A stretch of DNA of 64,000 nt from Ectocarpus siliculosus (lineage: Eukaryota; Sar; Phaeophyceae; Ectocarpales; Ectocarpaceae). The notes beneath the pieces are model-generated. The model ran no database searches. It was not told where the DNA came from and saw nothing but the letters and a program-made list of their open reading frames with translations. Below are positions 36,001-46,343 of this stretch, piece after piece. The position numbers and the translations under genes are program-made. How positions within the stretch are numbered: the stretch's first letter is position 1; every line of letters starts with the position of its first letter. The DNA lies in NCBI GenBank assembly GCA_000310025.1, contig FN649738.1, positions 1,516,157 through 1,580,156 on the forward strand, given 5' to 3'.

Positions 36001-39000
36001 CGCGATCGTTTTTTCGCTGTTGTTAAATTTACCAAACTTGTCCATGTCACACCCTCTCTGTCTCATTTCCTCCTCGAGATCCTCTCTTTCCTTCTTGTAC
36101 AACTCACACTCCCCAACTATGTGGGGTCTACTCTCCTCCGATTTGCCACATGGACATGTGTGTCTATCCTCCTCTTCCTCTCTCCTACGGCTGGTATACC
36201 TCTTCCTCCGTTCTGGCAAGTCCAGATCGCCTACTCGAAATTGCAATTTCAGCTTTTTCGCATTGTCCATGGGGCCGTCCAAGTACCTCTTCATCCCTAT
36301 CCATTCTTTCAACTTCCCGTATATCTCCAAGTGGTCTTCGCTTCGTACCTTCTTCCGAAGGGTTGCCTCCTCCCTACTCTCTAGCATCTCCATGACTTTC
36401 GTCTTGAACCCCCCGAACCCTTCCGTGTCCAACGTCTCCTCCTCGTCTCCTATCTCCTTCCAAACCTTCTCTACCACCTTGTTCCATCTGATTCCCTTCT
36501 TTCCTGGAGTCGCTTTTCCCCAAGCTGCGTTGTCAACCATGGCTGGTAGTCTATCGTCCGACATTCTACTTACCTTGTACTGCCAATTCAACTTCTGCAT
36601 GTCTCTCTTTGTTTTAAGAGAGTACATTCCCAATTCTGCTCTCAATACAGTGTTGCTCGTTGTACTTGAACATCCTAATATTTTCTTGGCCGCTGCCATC
36701 TGCACCGTTTCCAGCTGCTTGACGGCCTTTTCGTTACCTTCCCATACCTCTCCTGCATACTCTAGCTTAGGTACAATCACATTCAAGAGAATACACCTCT
36801 TAATCCTAGTGTCCAGGTGTGGGTCCGTAAAGATCTCGTCCATCTTGCCTATCTGAGCTTTTCCCTTCCCAATCAACTTCGCTATGTGTGCGTCCCATGA
36901 GCACTCCTTCGAAATCTCTACTCCCAGGTACGTATACTTGTCTACTACCGGTAGTTCTTCCTCCCCCCATTTCCGAAGCGAAAATGGGGGGGGGGCTTTC
37001 GAAAAGCATCCCGCGTGCGCGACACAGGACGTCTGCTTTCGGTGACACCGCAGGAAGCACCTTACCTACTTCGGTTCTTGTTTTCTCGTCCCTTTATATT
37101 TCTCCCTAAATATCTCTAAAAAAAACAAACAAACATATCTCACCCTTGAGCCGGTTATTGTTGAGCCCGAGCATTTTCAGCTCGCTGAGAGCTCCCAGCG
37201 CCTCCGGGATGGGTCCTGCACAGTCAACACAGCGACGAATTAGTGGAACGGGTGAGTGACATGGCAATCACCTTCTACACCACTTGTCCCGCCAACTCGC
37301 GGGCGGACATGTTGCATGGACGTGGTACACACTGGATAGAAACCTTAGACTAACACGTACAGGACGCGTTTTCGTCTACCTCACCCTAAGCGCAGGCGCT
37401 TCGGCGTAGGGACAACAATGTAGCTGAACCGTGAGTTGTCTATTGTTACACGGTTCCATCGTGTCTAGCTTGTAGAACACTTTATCGCTTACACGACGAG
37501 ATGAAAACGAAAACCCAACCACTTACTTCGACTTCTCGCGAGCAAAACTCACCACTCAGGTTGTTACCCATCAACATGAGGTACTCCAGGGCACCAAGCT
37601 GCCCAAGCTCGGGGGGAATAGCACCTGGAGCGGTCGAGCAGACCGAGTTCAGCAAGTGCTACACGGTATCAACGCGTGACATGTCCCGCGCCTTTCCAGA
37701 GCATCCACTCCGCTCTACCCAAGCGTTGGCGAACCTTCACTGCTGTTTGCACGCACGTCCATTTTCCCCTACGAGTTCGATCTTCAAGCAAGCCTAAAGA
37801 GCTCAGCCTCTCCTTTGCACGATCGGGTCAAACGTGAGGCTTTCTGCCACACAAGGCAATTTCGTCATCCTACACCAGTTGTTGATTCGCACGTTGGCGA
37901 AACAGACATTCCAAGGTCGAACTCTCGGTGAAAAGTTGGCAAGTTACACGTTGACCTGCAGGCGACATTACCGAAAGGAGCCCCATGCCACTGGGGCTGA
38001 GGGGATTGGGCGCTCCGCACAGTCCCGACCTCGGGGAAACACCCAGCCATTCGGCGACCTCGGCGCGACGGAATCATCGACTCACAAGAACGAAGCTGTT
38101 GGGCGAGACTCTGCCAGGTACAGTTCAACATGTCCGGCCGGTGCCCTTATCACGATTAGATGAGGCAGAAGCCATAAAAAACGAACAGAGCGCGGAAAGC
38201 TCTCTCAAAAGTAAGACAGGAAAAGCAGGGCTCACCGCTCAGCTGGTTGTTATTCAGCATGAGCTTCTCCAGCTTGGTGAGGACCCTCAGCGCCTTGGGG
38301 ATGAAGCCTGCACACGTAGCCAGAGCGGTAAATTTCTCACGAGATCAGTTCTACGACGATACCGGTGGAAGTTTTCTGATTGCAGGCATGAAGCACTCTC
38401 CCGCGGGGGGGCGGGAAAGCATGGACCACTCCTCTTACCCGTAAGCATGTTGCAGTCGAGTTGCAGTACCTCGAGCTCGTCGAGGGCCACCAATGCTTCC
38501 GGGATGGGTCCTGCGCAAGAAACACATGGGGAAACGAAGCGGAGTAGTTGAGAGGGCGTCTGATGTGAGCTATTGCGGACATGGGTCCCGAACTGACAGG
38601 TTCAGGTGTATGTATTGCGGCCCAAACCGTCACGATTGCATGAATTCGGTGCTTGTTTCCGTTGCGCGGAGCGCTAGGCGGACGTTCGTAGATGAGCCCC
38701 ACCAAAACGCGTTGGTGGGACGTATTTTCGAGAAGCTCGGGCGACATGTCTACAAGAGCCGAAACTTCACGGACAGGGCTCAAAGGCACAGCAGATGCGA
38801 CAAAGACGGAGAGGACAACCCCTGTAGGGGAGTCAACCAAAGCCCACTGGGTCCGTGTGGGGCCGGTTCGAAGTTGAGACCGAGACGGATAAACGACGCA
38901 TCAGAGCCCTGCGAAAGAGGAACTAACCCTACCCCCTAGCATAAACACGGAGAGACCTCTTCACAAGCTAAATAGATGGGGTCAAGCCGAAAGAGCTTGG

Positions 39001-39600
39001 TAGAATGCAAAAACAGGGAATATGTCCCTATATGCTGTCTGGGAAATCGTAGACATACAGGTACTTTCTGACGCTATGAATTCATTGCTAATCTGTCTCA
39101 GACTCTTTTCTACGATAGAGATGGATTCGTTGTGTCATATTAAGAAAAATAAATAAAAAAACATTTTGAGGGAGCGTTATCATATTTACCGCGTGTTGAT
39201 ATATACATACGGGTTGCCAACACGTATTCCGGACAAGCCCAAGAGAAGACGGAGTGCAAAACACGGGGGCGCAGAATTAAACTTCGTGGATCCCTTGCAA
39301 AAAAAAAATGCACACTCAGTGACCTTTCGACTTCGGTCGACGAGTCAGCCAAGATATGCCAGCCAATAGAACGTGCGAGAGCAACAACCATACCATTATG
39401 GGGTGGGCCACAGTACCTCGAAGGTTGTGTAAACCCAGTTGCAGCTTTACAACGCGGCCCCTTTCGTTGACATCGACCCCATGCCATGTCCCTAGCTCAG
39501 CATCTGTGTCCCAGTTGTCGTTGCATGTCCAGGTAGCCCCATTGGTGGAAATGAACAGCGCAACCAGCGCATCGCGATCGGTCGAAGCCGCACACGGAAC
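27027..39600 (-). CDS. LRR receptor-like protein with unknown helical C-terminal region
   Basis: Exons in coding order: LRR N-cap 39600-39417; LRR exons 38510-38439, 38307-38236, 37624-37553, 37215-37144, 35706-35635, 34091-34020, 32927-32856, 32371-32300 and 31903-31829; C-terminal exons 31161-30743, 30501-30334, 30210-30091, 29942-29813, 29307-29168, 28991-28899, 28503-28240, 28090-28030, 27688-27611 and 27164-27027. Together they give about 815 codons, all in phase. The N-cap reads DRDALVALFISTNGATWTC. Each LRR exon encodes one plant-type repeat, for example PIPEALGALSELKMLGLNNN. The C-terminal region opens with GGP..GDLDSWRARIQPQQQ, then acidic sequence, a helical part with a glycine-rich hydrophobic stretch (AAVPMVGGLGGIASAALK), IADIARDAVECCSLARRLAL, and a charged coiled-coil-like tail (AALMGEIQSLRVSLDDSNAK; DEWIEYKERQAEIDR). 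No GTPase, NB-ARC or kinase motif was seen. Candidate function is recognition of non-self or developmental ligands (inference). The start exon and the last exon are missing from the model. Confidence 0.72.
31330..31590 (-). CDS. Unexplained protein-like open segment inside LRR-gene intron
   Basis: Within the intron between the last LRR exon (31829) and the first C-terminal exon (31161), the minus strand is open for about 85 codons. It encodes a protein-like stretch: KTPDDFVSELLYHRDFSAKD, then VEVEYWPHHRPSRGIRGIVI, then CRSNGGDPNSYCPF and a stop. It has no LRR pattern and is not needed to join the flanking exons. It may be a retroelement fragment, an alternative terminal exon, or chance. Confidence 0.3.
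32040..32098 (-). pseudogene. Decayed LRR exon
   Basis: The minus strand reads TVPLSLANLQSLSIIDKC followed by TGA. This keeps the L..L..L..L spacing of an LRR but has no acceptor AG at the expected place and a stop before the asparagine/leucine end. It lies between the intact exons 32300-32371 and 31829-31903. Confidence 0.5.
35190..35480 (-). CDS. Protein-like ORF inside LRR-gene intron
   Basis: About 94 codons on the minus strand encode FQRDAAAQLWFPGDRNYPPF, then DLRAPIDDLLASEEEEKSG and VLRQEVAMLHRRLSRKFVEL, ending EVPGEHIAEIPFTN and a stop. Composition and periodicity look coding, and a helical segment is likely. It lies between the LRR exons 35635-35706 and 34020-34091 and is not part of the repeat reading frame. 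An AT-rich CTATAAATATG lies just upstream. No family is recognised. It could be an inserted gene fragment or part of a transposon. Confidence 0.3.
35778..36995 (-). mobile_element. 5'-truncated LINE with target-site duplication
   Basis: The element body is 35798-36977 on the minus strand. It is flanked by GCGAAAAT followed by a G run, at 35778-35797 and again at 36978-36995, which I read as the target-site duplication. The open frame (about 36980 to 35803) encodes the C-terminal part of a non-LTR retrotransposon polyprotein: KYTYLGVEISKECSWDAHIA, LEYAGEVWEGNEKAVKQLET, and a zinc-knuckle-like CPCGKSEESRPHIVGEC. The reverse transcriptase and endonuclease are missing because of 5' truncation. 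The frame of over 350 codons is intact, so the insertion is fairly young. It sits in an intron of the LRR gene, between the exons 37144-37215 and 35635-35706, in the same orientation as that gene. Confidence 0.85.
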
Positions 39601-40469
39601 CTACCGGGTGTGCAAGGGCGTCGAACAACGGCGAGAAAGACGGCAGTACGCGCGGTAAAAACGGAGAGCACGATATGTGCCCGTTGGTATCACAGCTGAC
39701 TACCAATGTTGTCGTTCGTGGCTGACGAAACGCGCGAAACAGTGGGTCTACAGACAATCGTCGGTGAGTGGTATTTCGTTGACATGGTTTCGGTCTGCGT
39801 GTTTGTTCTAGACGGCCTGACAACGGCGGCTTCCGAATCTCACCAACGTAATTTCTGGCGCCAGAGACTCCACGCGTGGCCCGTCACGCTTGGCTTCCGA
39901 CCGGTCTAGACTCTCGCTCTCCACCGATTCTTCTGACACGCGCCAAGCAAGAACGGAACCAACACGTTGGTTTCGTCTGTAGTCAGGTTCCAGTCGTGCG
40001 GACTACCGCGCATGCGTCGTACGTCTCATCTCCTACTATGCCAAACCAGACAACTTACGCTGCGCCGTCTCTGCCAAGACTGCATCATCATGAGAACAAA
40101 AGGAGCAAAGCTTCAATCCCACAACATGATATAGTGTTGGGCCACCAACACCTTGCCGTCAGCTTGGTTTCGACGTGATTCTGCTAAATAGCATGGGTCT
40201 TGCTGATGCATGTTTAGTCTGTCCTGCAAATCCCACCCCCCCTGGATGGGACTCTCAAGCCCTGCTGCGCAAATGCGGAGTGGAGTCGACCAGTGAGCTT
40301 TTGCCAAGGAGAGAAAAGCTACTCTCTGGGTTTCCCACGCAATCTTCCCGGCACGTGAAGTTAACAGTTTTCGCGGATCGTGTCCCGCCAACTGATAGGC
40401 ACGACGAAAGATCGACGGTTTTCCACAAACACAACGAGGGCGACAAGCTAAGGCAAGACCTCCCCCTAC

Positions 40470-42594
40470 CCGCAAGCAGGTTGTTGGAGACTCGAAGAAG
40501 CTCCAGCTGGCTGAGACCTTTCACCGCTTCGGGAACCGATCCTGTAGAAATGACAACGCGGCAAAACACAAAAATGAAATGAAAGTATTTGTTGATGAAG
40601 GTTCTAGACCATGTCGTCCAACCCACGCGATTCCCATTCTATCGTATACACGCTGGACTCGGTAGTCCTTCGCCGCAGGTCCCAACTATCTCCGAGGTTG
40701 AGCAGTTCGGTGTTCTTACGCGATTCATGTTGGCTGGGAGTCATTGGAGAGGTAAATATACTCCGTGAGGCAGGGCATTGGTCGGCGTGTATTCCCACAA
40801 CAATTGTCCCGCGCAGGCCGTGAGTGGAAGGCACGCCTAAACTTCTCGGAGTATCAACGTTTAACATTCACCTGTCAGACGGTTGTCGTTGAGGAACAGA
40901 ACAGTGAGCGCTGTAAGACGCTCCAGCTCCTTTGGTATTGCTCCTGCGCACAATGCGAGCAAATGGAAAAGGTCGCACAGAAAAAATTTGCAGCAACTCT
41001 TGGTGGGTGCAGCAGGACACGAAACTTGGCTGAAATTATGTTTGTCCCCGTTGAGCTCGGACAACTTGGTACCCTTTCAGGAACTCGTGATGGCTGCAGG
41101 ACGGCGAATAGCCTGGCTGGTGGGTGGGGGCTTCTGCTGACAAAGTTTTGTGGATGTGCATGCATACGAGGAAGGGCGAAGAACCTGTACCCAGCTGGTC
41201 TACAGCAACCAGAAAACCGGTTCACAAAAGCCCGCTTAATTCGAACTCACCGCTCAGCTCGTTTTTCCAAAATGACAGCTTTTCCAGGGAAGAAAGGTTT
41301 CCCAGGTCAGGAGGGATGGGACCTGAACACACGCGAAACATCAAGTCAGCTCCGCGGAAACAAGGACCAGCCATGCCCTCACTAACGTGCACGGCCGGGA
41401 CGCGACGATCTACAAATGTTCACTTTTGGTGACACAACGAAAGCTTCCTTCGCACTTTTGGACGCTCGATATGCTCGACGATCGCTGTGCTGGCGAATCT
41501 TCCTGGACGGCCGCAACAACTCAACACCTTGGAACGAACGGATCGAAAATTGCGCACAGGTTACAGCAGAAAGTGAATTCGAACGGGACAGGTTTCTCCG
41601 CGGTCAGGATGCACCCAACCCACACGCGGGCGGGTCACAGCATGATGGTCGTGGCGCCAACGGACCGAGTCGCGGTTTCAAGCACTCACCGCTAAGTTTA
41701 TTCCAAGCCAGCGAGAGGTGTCGAAGGGCCCCAAGCTTCCCAAGCTCAACAGGGATGGTACCTGCGGCGAGAGCCAGCCCAGAGACCGGAGCATATCCGA
41801 AATTGGGTGATCGTTTAGGCTTGGTTTTGAGGGCAACAATCAAGTACTGGCGATAAAATAGTACAAAGATCAATCCCGCAAGAGCTGGGAGCAGAGATTG
41901 ATCAACACCTGTAGAGCAAGAGGCAGGCCAGATAGGGGTATGCATACATGAGCTGCGACTGTTTCCTCCTCTTAGAACTTAACTACGCCACGTTTACCGC
42001 GCGAGTCTATCCTACGCACCCCTTGGTGGCCACGACACGCTAGAGTCGACACAGACGAGTCCCTGAGGGAATTCCTGCGCCCACACACAGCAGGAATGTC
42101 CGGCTTTGTCTTCATCAGACACTTCGCCTGTAGGGAGATTGCACCATAGACTACAGGCTAGCTGGTCTGCCAGGGGATCAACTACCCAGTCTGCTGGACC
42201 CCTGCAGAATCGGTGCTCGGCCGGGAACATCTAGGTTATCAAGCAAGACCATGATAAGGCCTACGAAAGGAACGACGCCGAAGGTGTCTTGTCACCCTTA
42301 CGGCAGTTTCAAAGACCCAACTTCATTTGAATCGTACTTAGAGGGGGTAACAAAAATCGTATGGCAGGCCGCAAGTCTCAGGGAGGTACGTAGCCCAAAG
42401 GGAATACCTCGGAGGTTGTTGTCCGACAGATCTAGCTCTACGACGCGGCCCTCTTCGTTGACTTTGACCCCCTTCCATGTCCCCAGCTTAGCAGACGTGC
42501 ACCAGTTGCTCTTGCGCGTCCAGTTATCCCCGCCCGTGGCATGAAACAGCGCAACCAGTGCGTCACGGTCGGGCGAAGCCATCGGCGGGGGAAC
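40470..42594 (-). CDS. Tandem LRR gene copy B, partial
   Basis: It has an LRR N-cap exon 42594-42408 (MASPDRDALVALFHATGGDN; VELDLSDNNLRG) followed by four single-LRR exons of exactly 72 bp: 41761-41690 (TIPVELGKLGALRHLSLAWN), 41322-41251 (PIPPDLGNLSSLEKLSFWKN), 40943-40872 (AIPKELERLTALTVLFLNDN) and 40541-40470 (SVPEAVKGLSQLELLRVSNN). All are phase 1 with good splice sites. No copy of the C-terminal exon set was found before the next N-cap exon at 39600. Either this copy is truncated or its exons are spliced into the downstream copy. The N-cap exon follows an acceptor, but also contains an ATG that could serve as start. Confidence 0.65.
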
Positions 42595-43240
42595 CTGAGG
42601 GGAGCGCGCGCGGGGAAACGGGACATTCAAAAGCCTGGACGTTCGCTGCCCTGCACCGCCGTGTCGAAATGCTCGGGAACGCGTCCCGAAAAGCAACGGT
42701 GGCCAATCAGAAACCCTCGCGGGCTGCCTTTTTTGTCTCTCGTCCACTCGGGAGAGACAACCCCGCAAAATCACCATCTTGCTCAGGGTGCGTCGTTCGG
42801 TCGCACCGCGCGGTCTGGCTCCGGCCTCAGCTGGATGCACGTCCTCTTCCAAAATCATCTTGTTTTCACCTCAAAACAATGTCTTGCCTTCCCTCGAACG
42901 AGAGAGGGTATCGCCGCTGCCCTGTCAAGCGTGCCGGAGGACTGGAATGCCCACTTTCCATGGAGGCGTTTTCGTGCCAGGCGCAGAGAGGCGAGGCTCG
43001 AAGCCGGAGGAACGCGGGCACTACGCCCGCGTCCGCCCCCCGCGACGACGACGACCAAAACCCTCTACAGTACCAATGGAGTCGATGTCCTCACGTTCAA
43101 CGATGTACGTACTGCTGTGTGCAGCGCACGGCGCTTCTAATATACCTGCGCATAGCACCGTGGACAATATCGTGTCCGGTTTCTTCAAGGCGTAGCTGTT
43201 GTGTGGTTGGGTAGGAGAATACAAGGCCTCCAAACTGTAC

Positions 43241-46200
43241 CTCTGGTTGGGGGGTAGCGGTGACGACGACCTGCTGCTGGTTCCTTAGTCTTGTCCTCCA
43301 CGAAGAAATGCTCTCACCCAACTTCGGCCCTCCTGGTTCACGCAAAAAACAACAGGCGGGGGCAAAATAAGCACCCAGGCCATCACAATTTGCGCTACTC
43401 ACTCCCACTCTGCCCCTGGTGGTCGCCACCATGTGCCCGCCAGGTGTTTTTCATGGAGTACGGAGCTTATATCTGCATTGTATCACAGAGTTGGGGCCAC
43501 CCTCTGTCGTTTCCGTGCTTGGGGTCTCGTCCCCTCTTGTCCGAGAGCGGCCTAAGGATTACGCCCTGTAATGTACTGGGACGGGGAATGAGCTGCGTTG
43601 AAAGCTGAGGACACCCTGGCCAACTCTGAGTTTATTCTACAACATAGCAGAACAAGCCGATCTGCGCGGACCTTGCCCGTCCAGTGCGCAAGCGGATCAA
43701 AGTCACTACAGTCAACTCACCCCTCAGATAGTTCCCGCCGAGCTCGAGGTATCTTAGAGCGCGTATATCGCCTAGCTCCGGCGACACAACCCCTGTTTTG
43801 GATTAGGTGGCGGCGGAGAAATGGGTGCATCGGATATTGCCGACATTTCACGGAGGTGTAAATCCGAACTGGCTCGTTTCGTGGTCAATCATCGCTCGCA
43901 GGTTTCTCAATACCCTACGGTCTTTGCCCTTTCTCTGAACCGGTGTCAAACAGGAAGATTCCCCCGGAGTCCATGCCTTCAATTTCATTTTATTCAGACG
44001 GGTCGCGCAGTTCTATTTTTCCCTTGCCAACCCTCAAGTCGGCCTTCTTGCATACCAGGCACTCTAGACTCAAGATACATCGTGTTGCGAAGAACGCCAC
44101 GCCGGGACTTGCACCCTAGGCCTCGACTATGCAAAGGTGTTCAGGATAGCTCAAGACCGGGAGCGTGACCCGTGCCAGCCTTGATTCGTGTTATCTAGCG
44201 TCCTGTTCTAAGATGCTCCTAAAATACACATACGCATCTAACTCCTTCTGCACTCACCGCTGAGCTGGTTCGCCTCTAGAATGAGAACTTGAAGTTCTCC
44301 TAGGTTGGCTAAGGTCCACGGTATAGACCCTGTGGGACAAGCGAAAGGCGGAGTGAGGAAATCGCTGTTCCTGCCAACACGGCTTCGACTGCTACATCAG
44401 TGTTGTTTCAAGGTGGCCGGGGCGGGCAGAAGGCAATCGTTTGTTTCGCAGGTGCGGTTCGCGGAGAGATCCGCCGTCAGCTTGCTCGGATGACTCGACC
44501 TCTCCCACACGCAGGTCAGGTGTTCAAAACCATTGCAGTACACGTGAGGCATTCCATGGACGCCCAACGCCCACGCCTGGTTTGTAGAACTCGATTCCCC
44601 TGGCGAACGAACGGCGAAATACACGCCCTTTACCTGCTCACGAAACAATGACACGGTGTGTACCCCCACCCATAGGCGACCGTGGGCGCTATGCGCTATC
44701 TCCGTCGAGGACAAACCAGTTGAGCACCGATGGCATGGTCTGGGGACAAGCGTTTTCTTCAAGAAAGTGTTTTCCACCCGCTGCTGCAGGCAGAGCGGGT
44801 GCTGCAAGAAGAAGCGGGGATCGCGTGACCAGCTAAAGTCCGTCGTAGTCAACGTTACCTTCAAGCTGGTTGACGTTGAGCAATAAGGGTCTTGAGCATG
44901 CTGAGATTTCCCACAACACAGCGGAATAAATATCACCATCATGTAACGAAATGGATCTTAGCAACGCTCTAAGGAAGCGAAGGGACCACGGTCGAGGTTT
45001 AGCACAGCACTCGGGTCCCAAACCCCGAGCTGGATGAAGGAACATAGAGCAGCGCGTGGGTGTCACCATTTCACGCAGGTTCCGACCTCTTTGACCCATT
45101 TCCCGCTGCCAACATGCTCTACAATCCGTGCCTGCGGCTTGAACGAAGCACGCCTTGATCACTGTGGCGGATTCATTGACACACTCTCGAAATGCCACCA
45201 CGGAAGTACACCGGACAAGCGGCGGAACTCAGTAACAACGACATTGACAGTTTTCTATTCGTTTGCAACTGTTGGAATATGCAAGTGGCGATTCCGGAAC
45301 TCACCAGACAGTTTGTTATTCGAGAGGTCGAGATGTTCCAAAGCATCGAGCGTGCCTAGCCCTGCCGGGATAGTACCTGTGGCCGAAGGGTACAGACACA
45401 GAGAGGCAATAATTAGAACAGTTTGAGCCTCCGGCCTTGGACATGCGTGTCTCTCCTGCCTGCTATTCCGCCAGCGGTTTTCTTGAACAGCATCCATCGC
45501 CGAGGTGGTGGGGGGGTCTGGTCTCACCGAGTCGAGAATCTATGCCTTAGCGTGTGGAAGCATAAGCTAGAACCGGAGTCCTGCCAACGAACACAGCGCG
45601 CACTCGTGAAGCTGGCGGCACACTCTTGAACTTCGGCCGCATGGACACTTGAGAGAGGAACATCGGGTGACCGCAGGCACAGGTGGCAGCAAGAAACTCA
45701 ACCGTCCGTGTTGATAGACCCACGCGGGGCAGGTACGTGGTAGAGCATGGCTACGTGACAGACGGAGAACCATCAAAAGCCCCGCAAGATAAGACGGACA
45801 AGGGGGCCTCACCGCCCGCACTGTAAATCCCAAGAGAAACGCATACCTAGCGTGAACCGCGAGTGTACAAGTAACGGGCCGATAATGTAGGCGGCGAAGG
45901 GTTCCGATCCCTGCACGAAGCATACATACGTTGAGTGGCTTTGACGAAGCGGCATCGTGCGCACGTTGTGCAGGAGTTGCAACCGTGCTGAAAAACGCTG
46001 TTTTGACAAACCAACCAGAAGAAGTTTGAGATTGTGATGCGTGTAAACACAGCAAAAGCGCGATAAAGAGGCAACCTAGGTGCGTAGTCTCCAAAAGGGC
46101 CATTTTAGAGGGAAGGTCCAGCGGAAATGAGCGATCCACGAGGTTAAACAGCGTACCTTGAAGGTTGTTTCCGCGGAGGTCTAGCTTCACCACGCGACCT

Positions 46201-46343
46201 TGTTCATTGACTTCGACCCCAAACCATTCCTGGAGCTCAACGGGGGTGCACCAGCCGTCTCTACGTGTCCATCCATCCCCTTGGGTCAAACGATACAGCG
46301 CAGTCAGCGCGCCATAGTCGACGGGAGCCAACGTAAACGGGAC
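43241..46343 (-). CDS. Tandem LRR gene copy A, partial and possibly decaying
   Basis: The N-cap exon is 46343-46157 (187 bp, the same length as in copy B; YGALTALYRLTQGDGWTRRD). LRR exons are 45376-45305 (TIPAGLGTLDALEHLDLSNN), 44329-44258 (SIPWTLANLGELQVLILEAN) and 43792-43721 (VVSPELGDIRALRYLELGGN), each 72 bp and phase 1. A further exon 43332-43241 (GGPKLGESISSWRTRLRNQQ) matches the first C-terminal exon of the downstream gene (GGPEHGDLDSWRARIQPQQQ). The other C-terminal exons are absent before copy B begins. One LRR exon at about 44.87 kb is frameshifted. The ATG seen in copy B's N-cap is TTG here, so this copy needs an upstream start exon or is broken. Confidence 0.6.
44850..44915 (-). 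pseudogene. Frameshifted LRR exon
   Basis: The minus strand begins GNLSMLKTL in one frame and continues LLLNVNQLEG in another, so a single-base change splits the repeat. A plausible donor (GAAG|GTAACG) follows. The acceptor AG expected at the 5' side is not seen. It lies between the LRR exons at 45305 and 44329 of copy A. Confidence 0.6.

Noticed and set aside
35834-36856. 340-codon plus-strand ORF
   Set aside because: It is the antisense of the LINE reading frame; only the minus strand gives recognisable LINE sequence.
31829-39600. ROCO or NB-ARC GTPase module after the LRRs
   Set aside because: These are expected from known Ectocarpus LRR receptors, but no P-loop or GTPase motif was found in the C-terminal exons or the introns.
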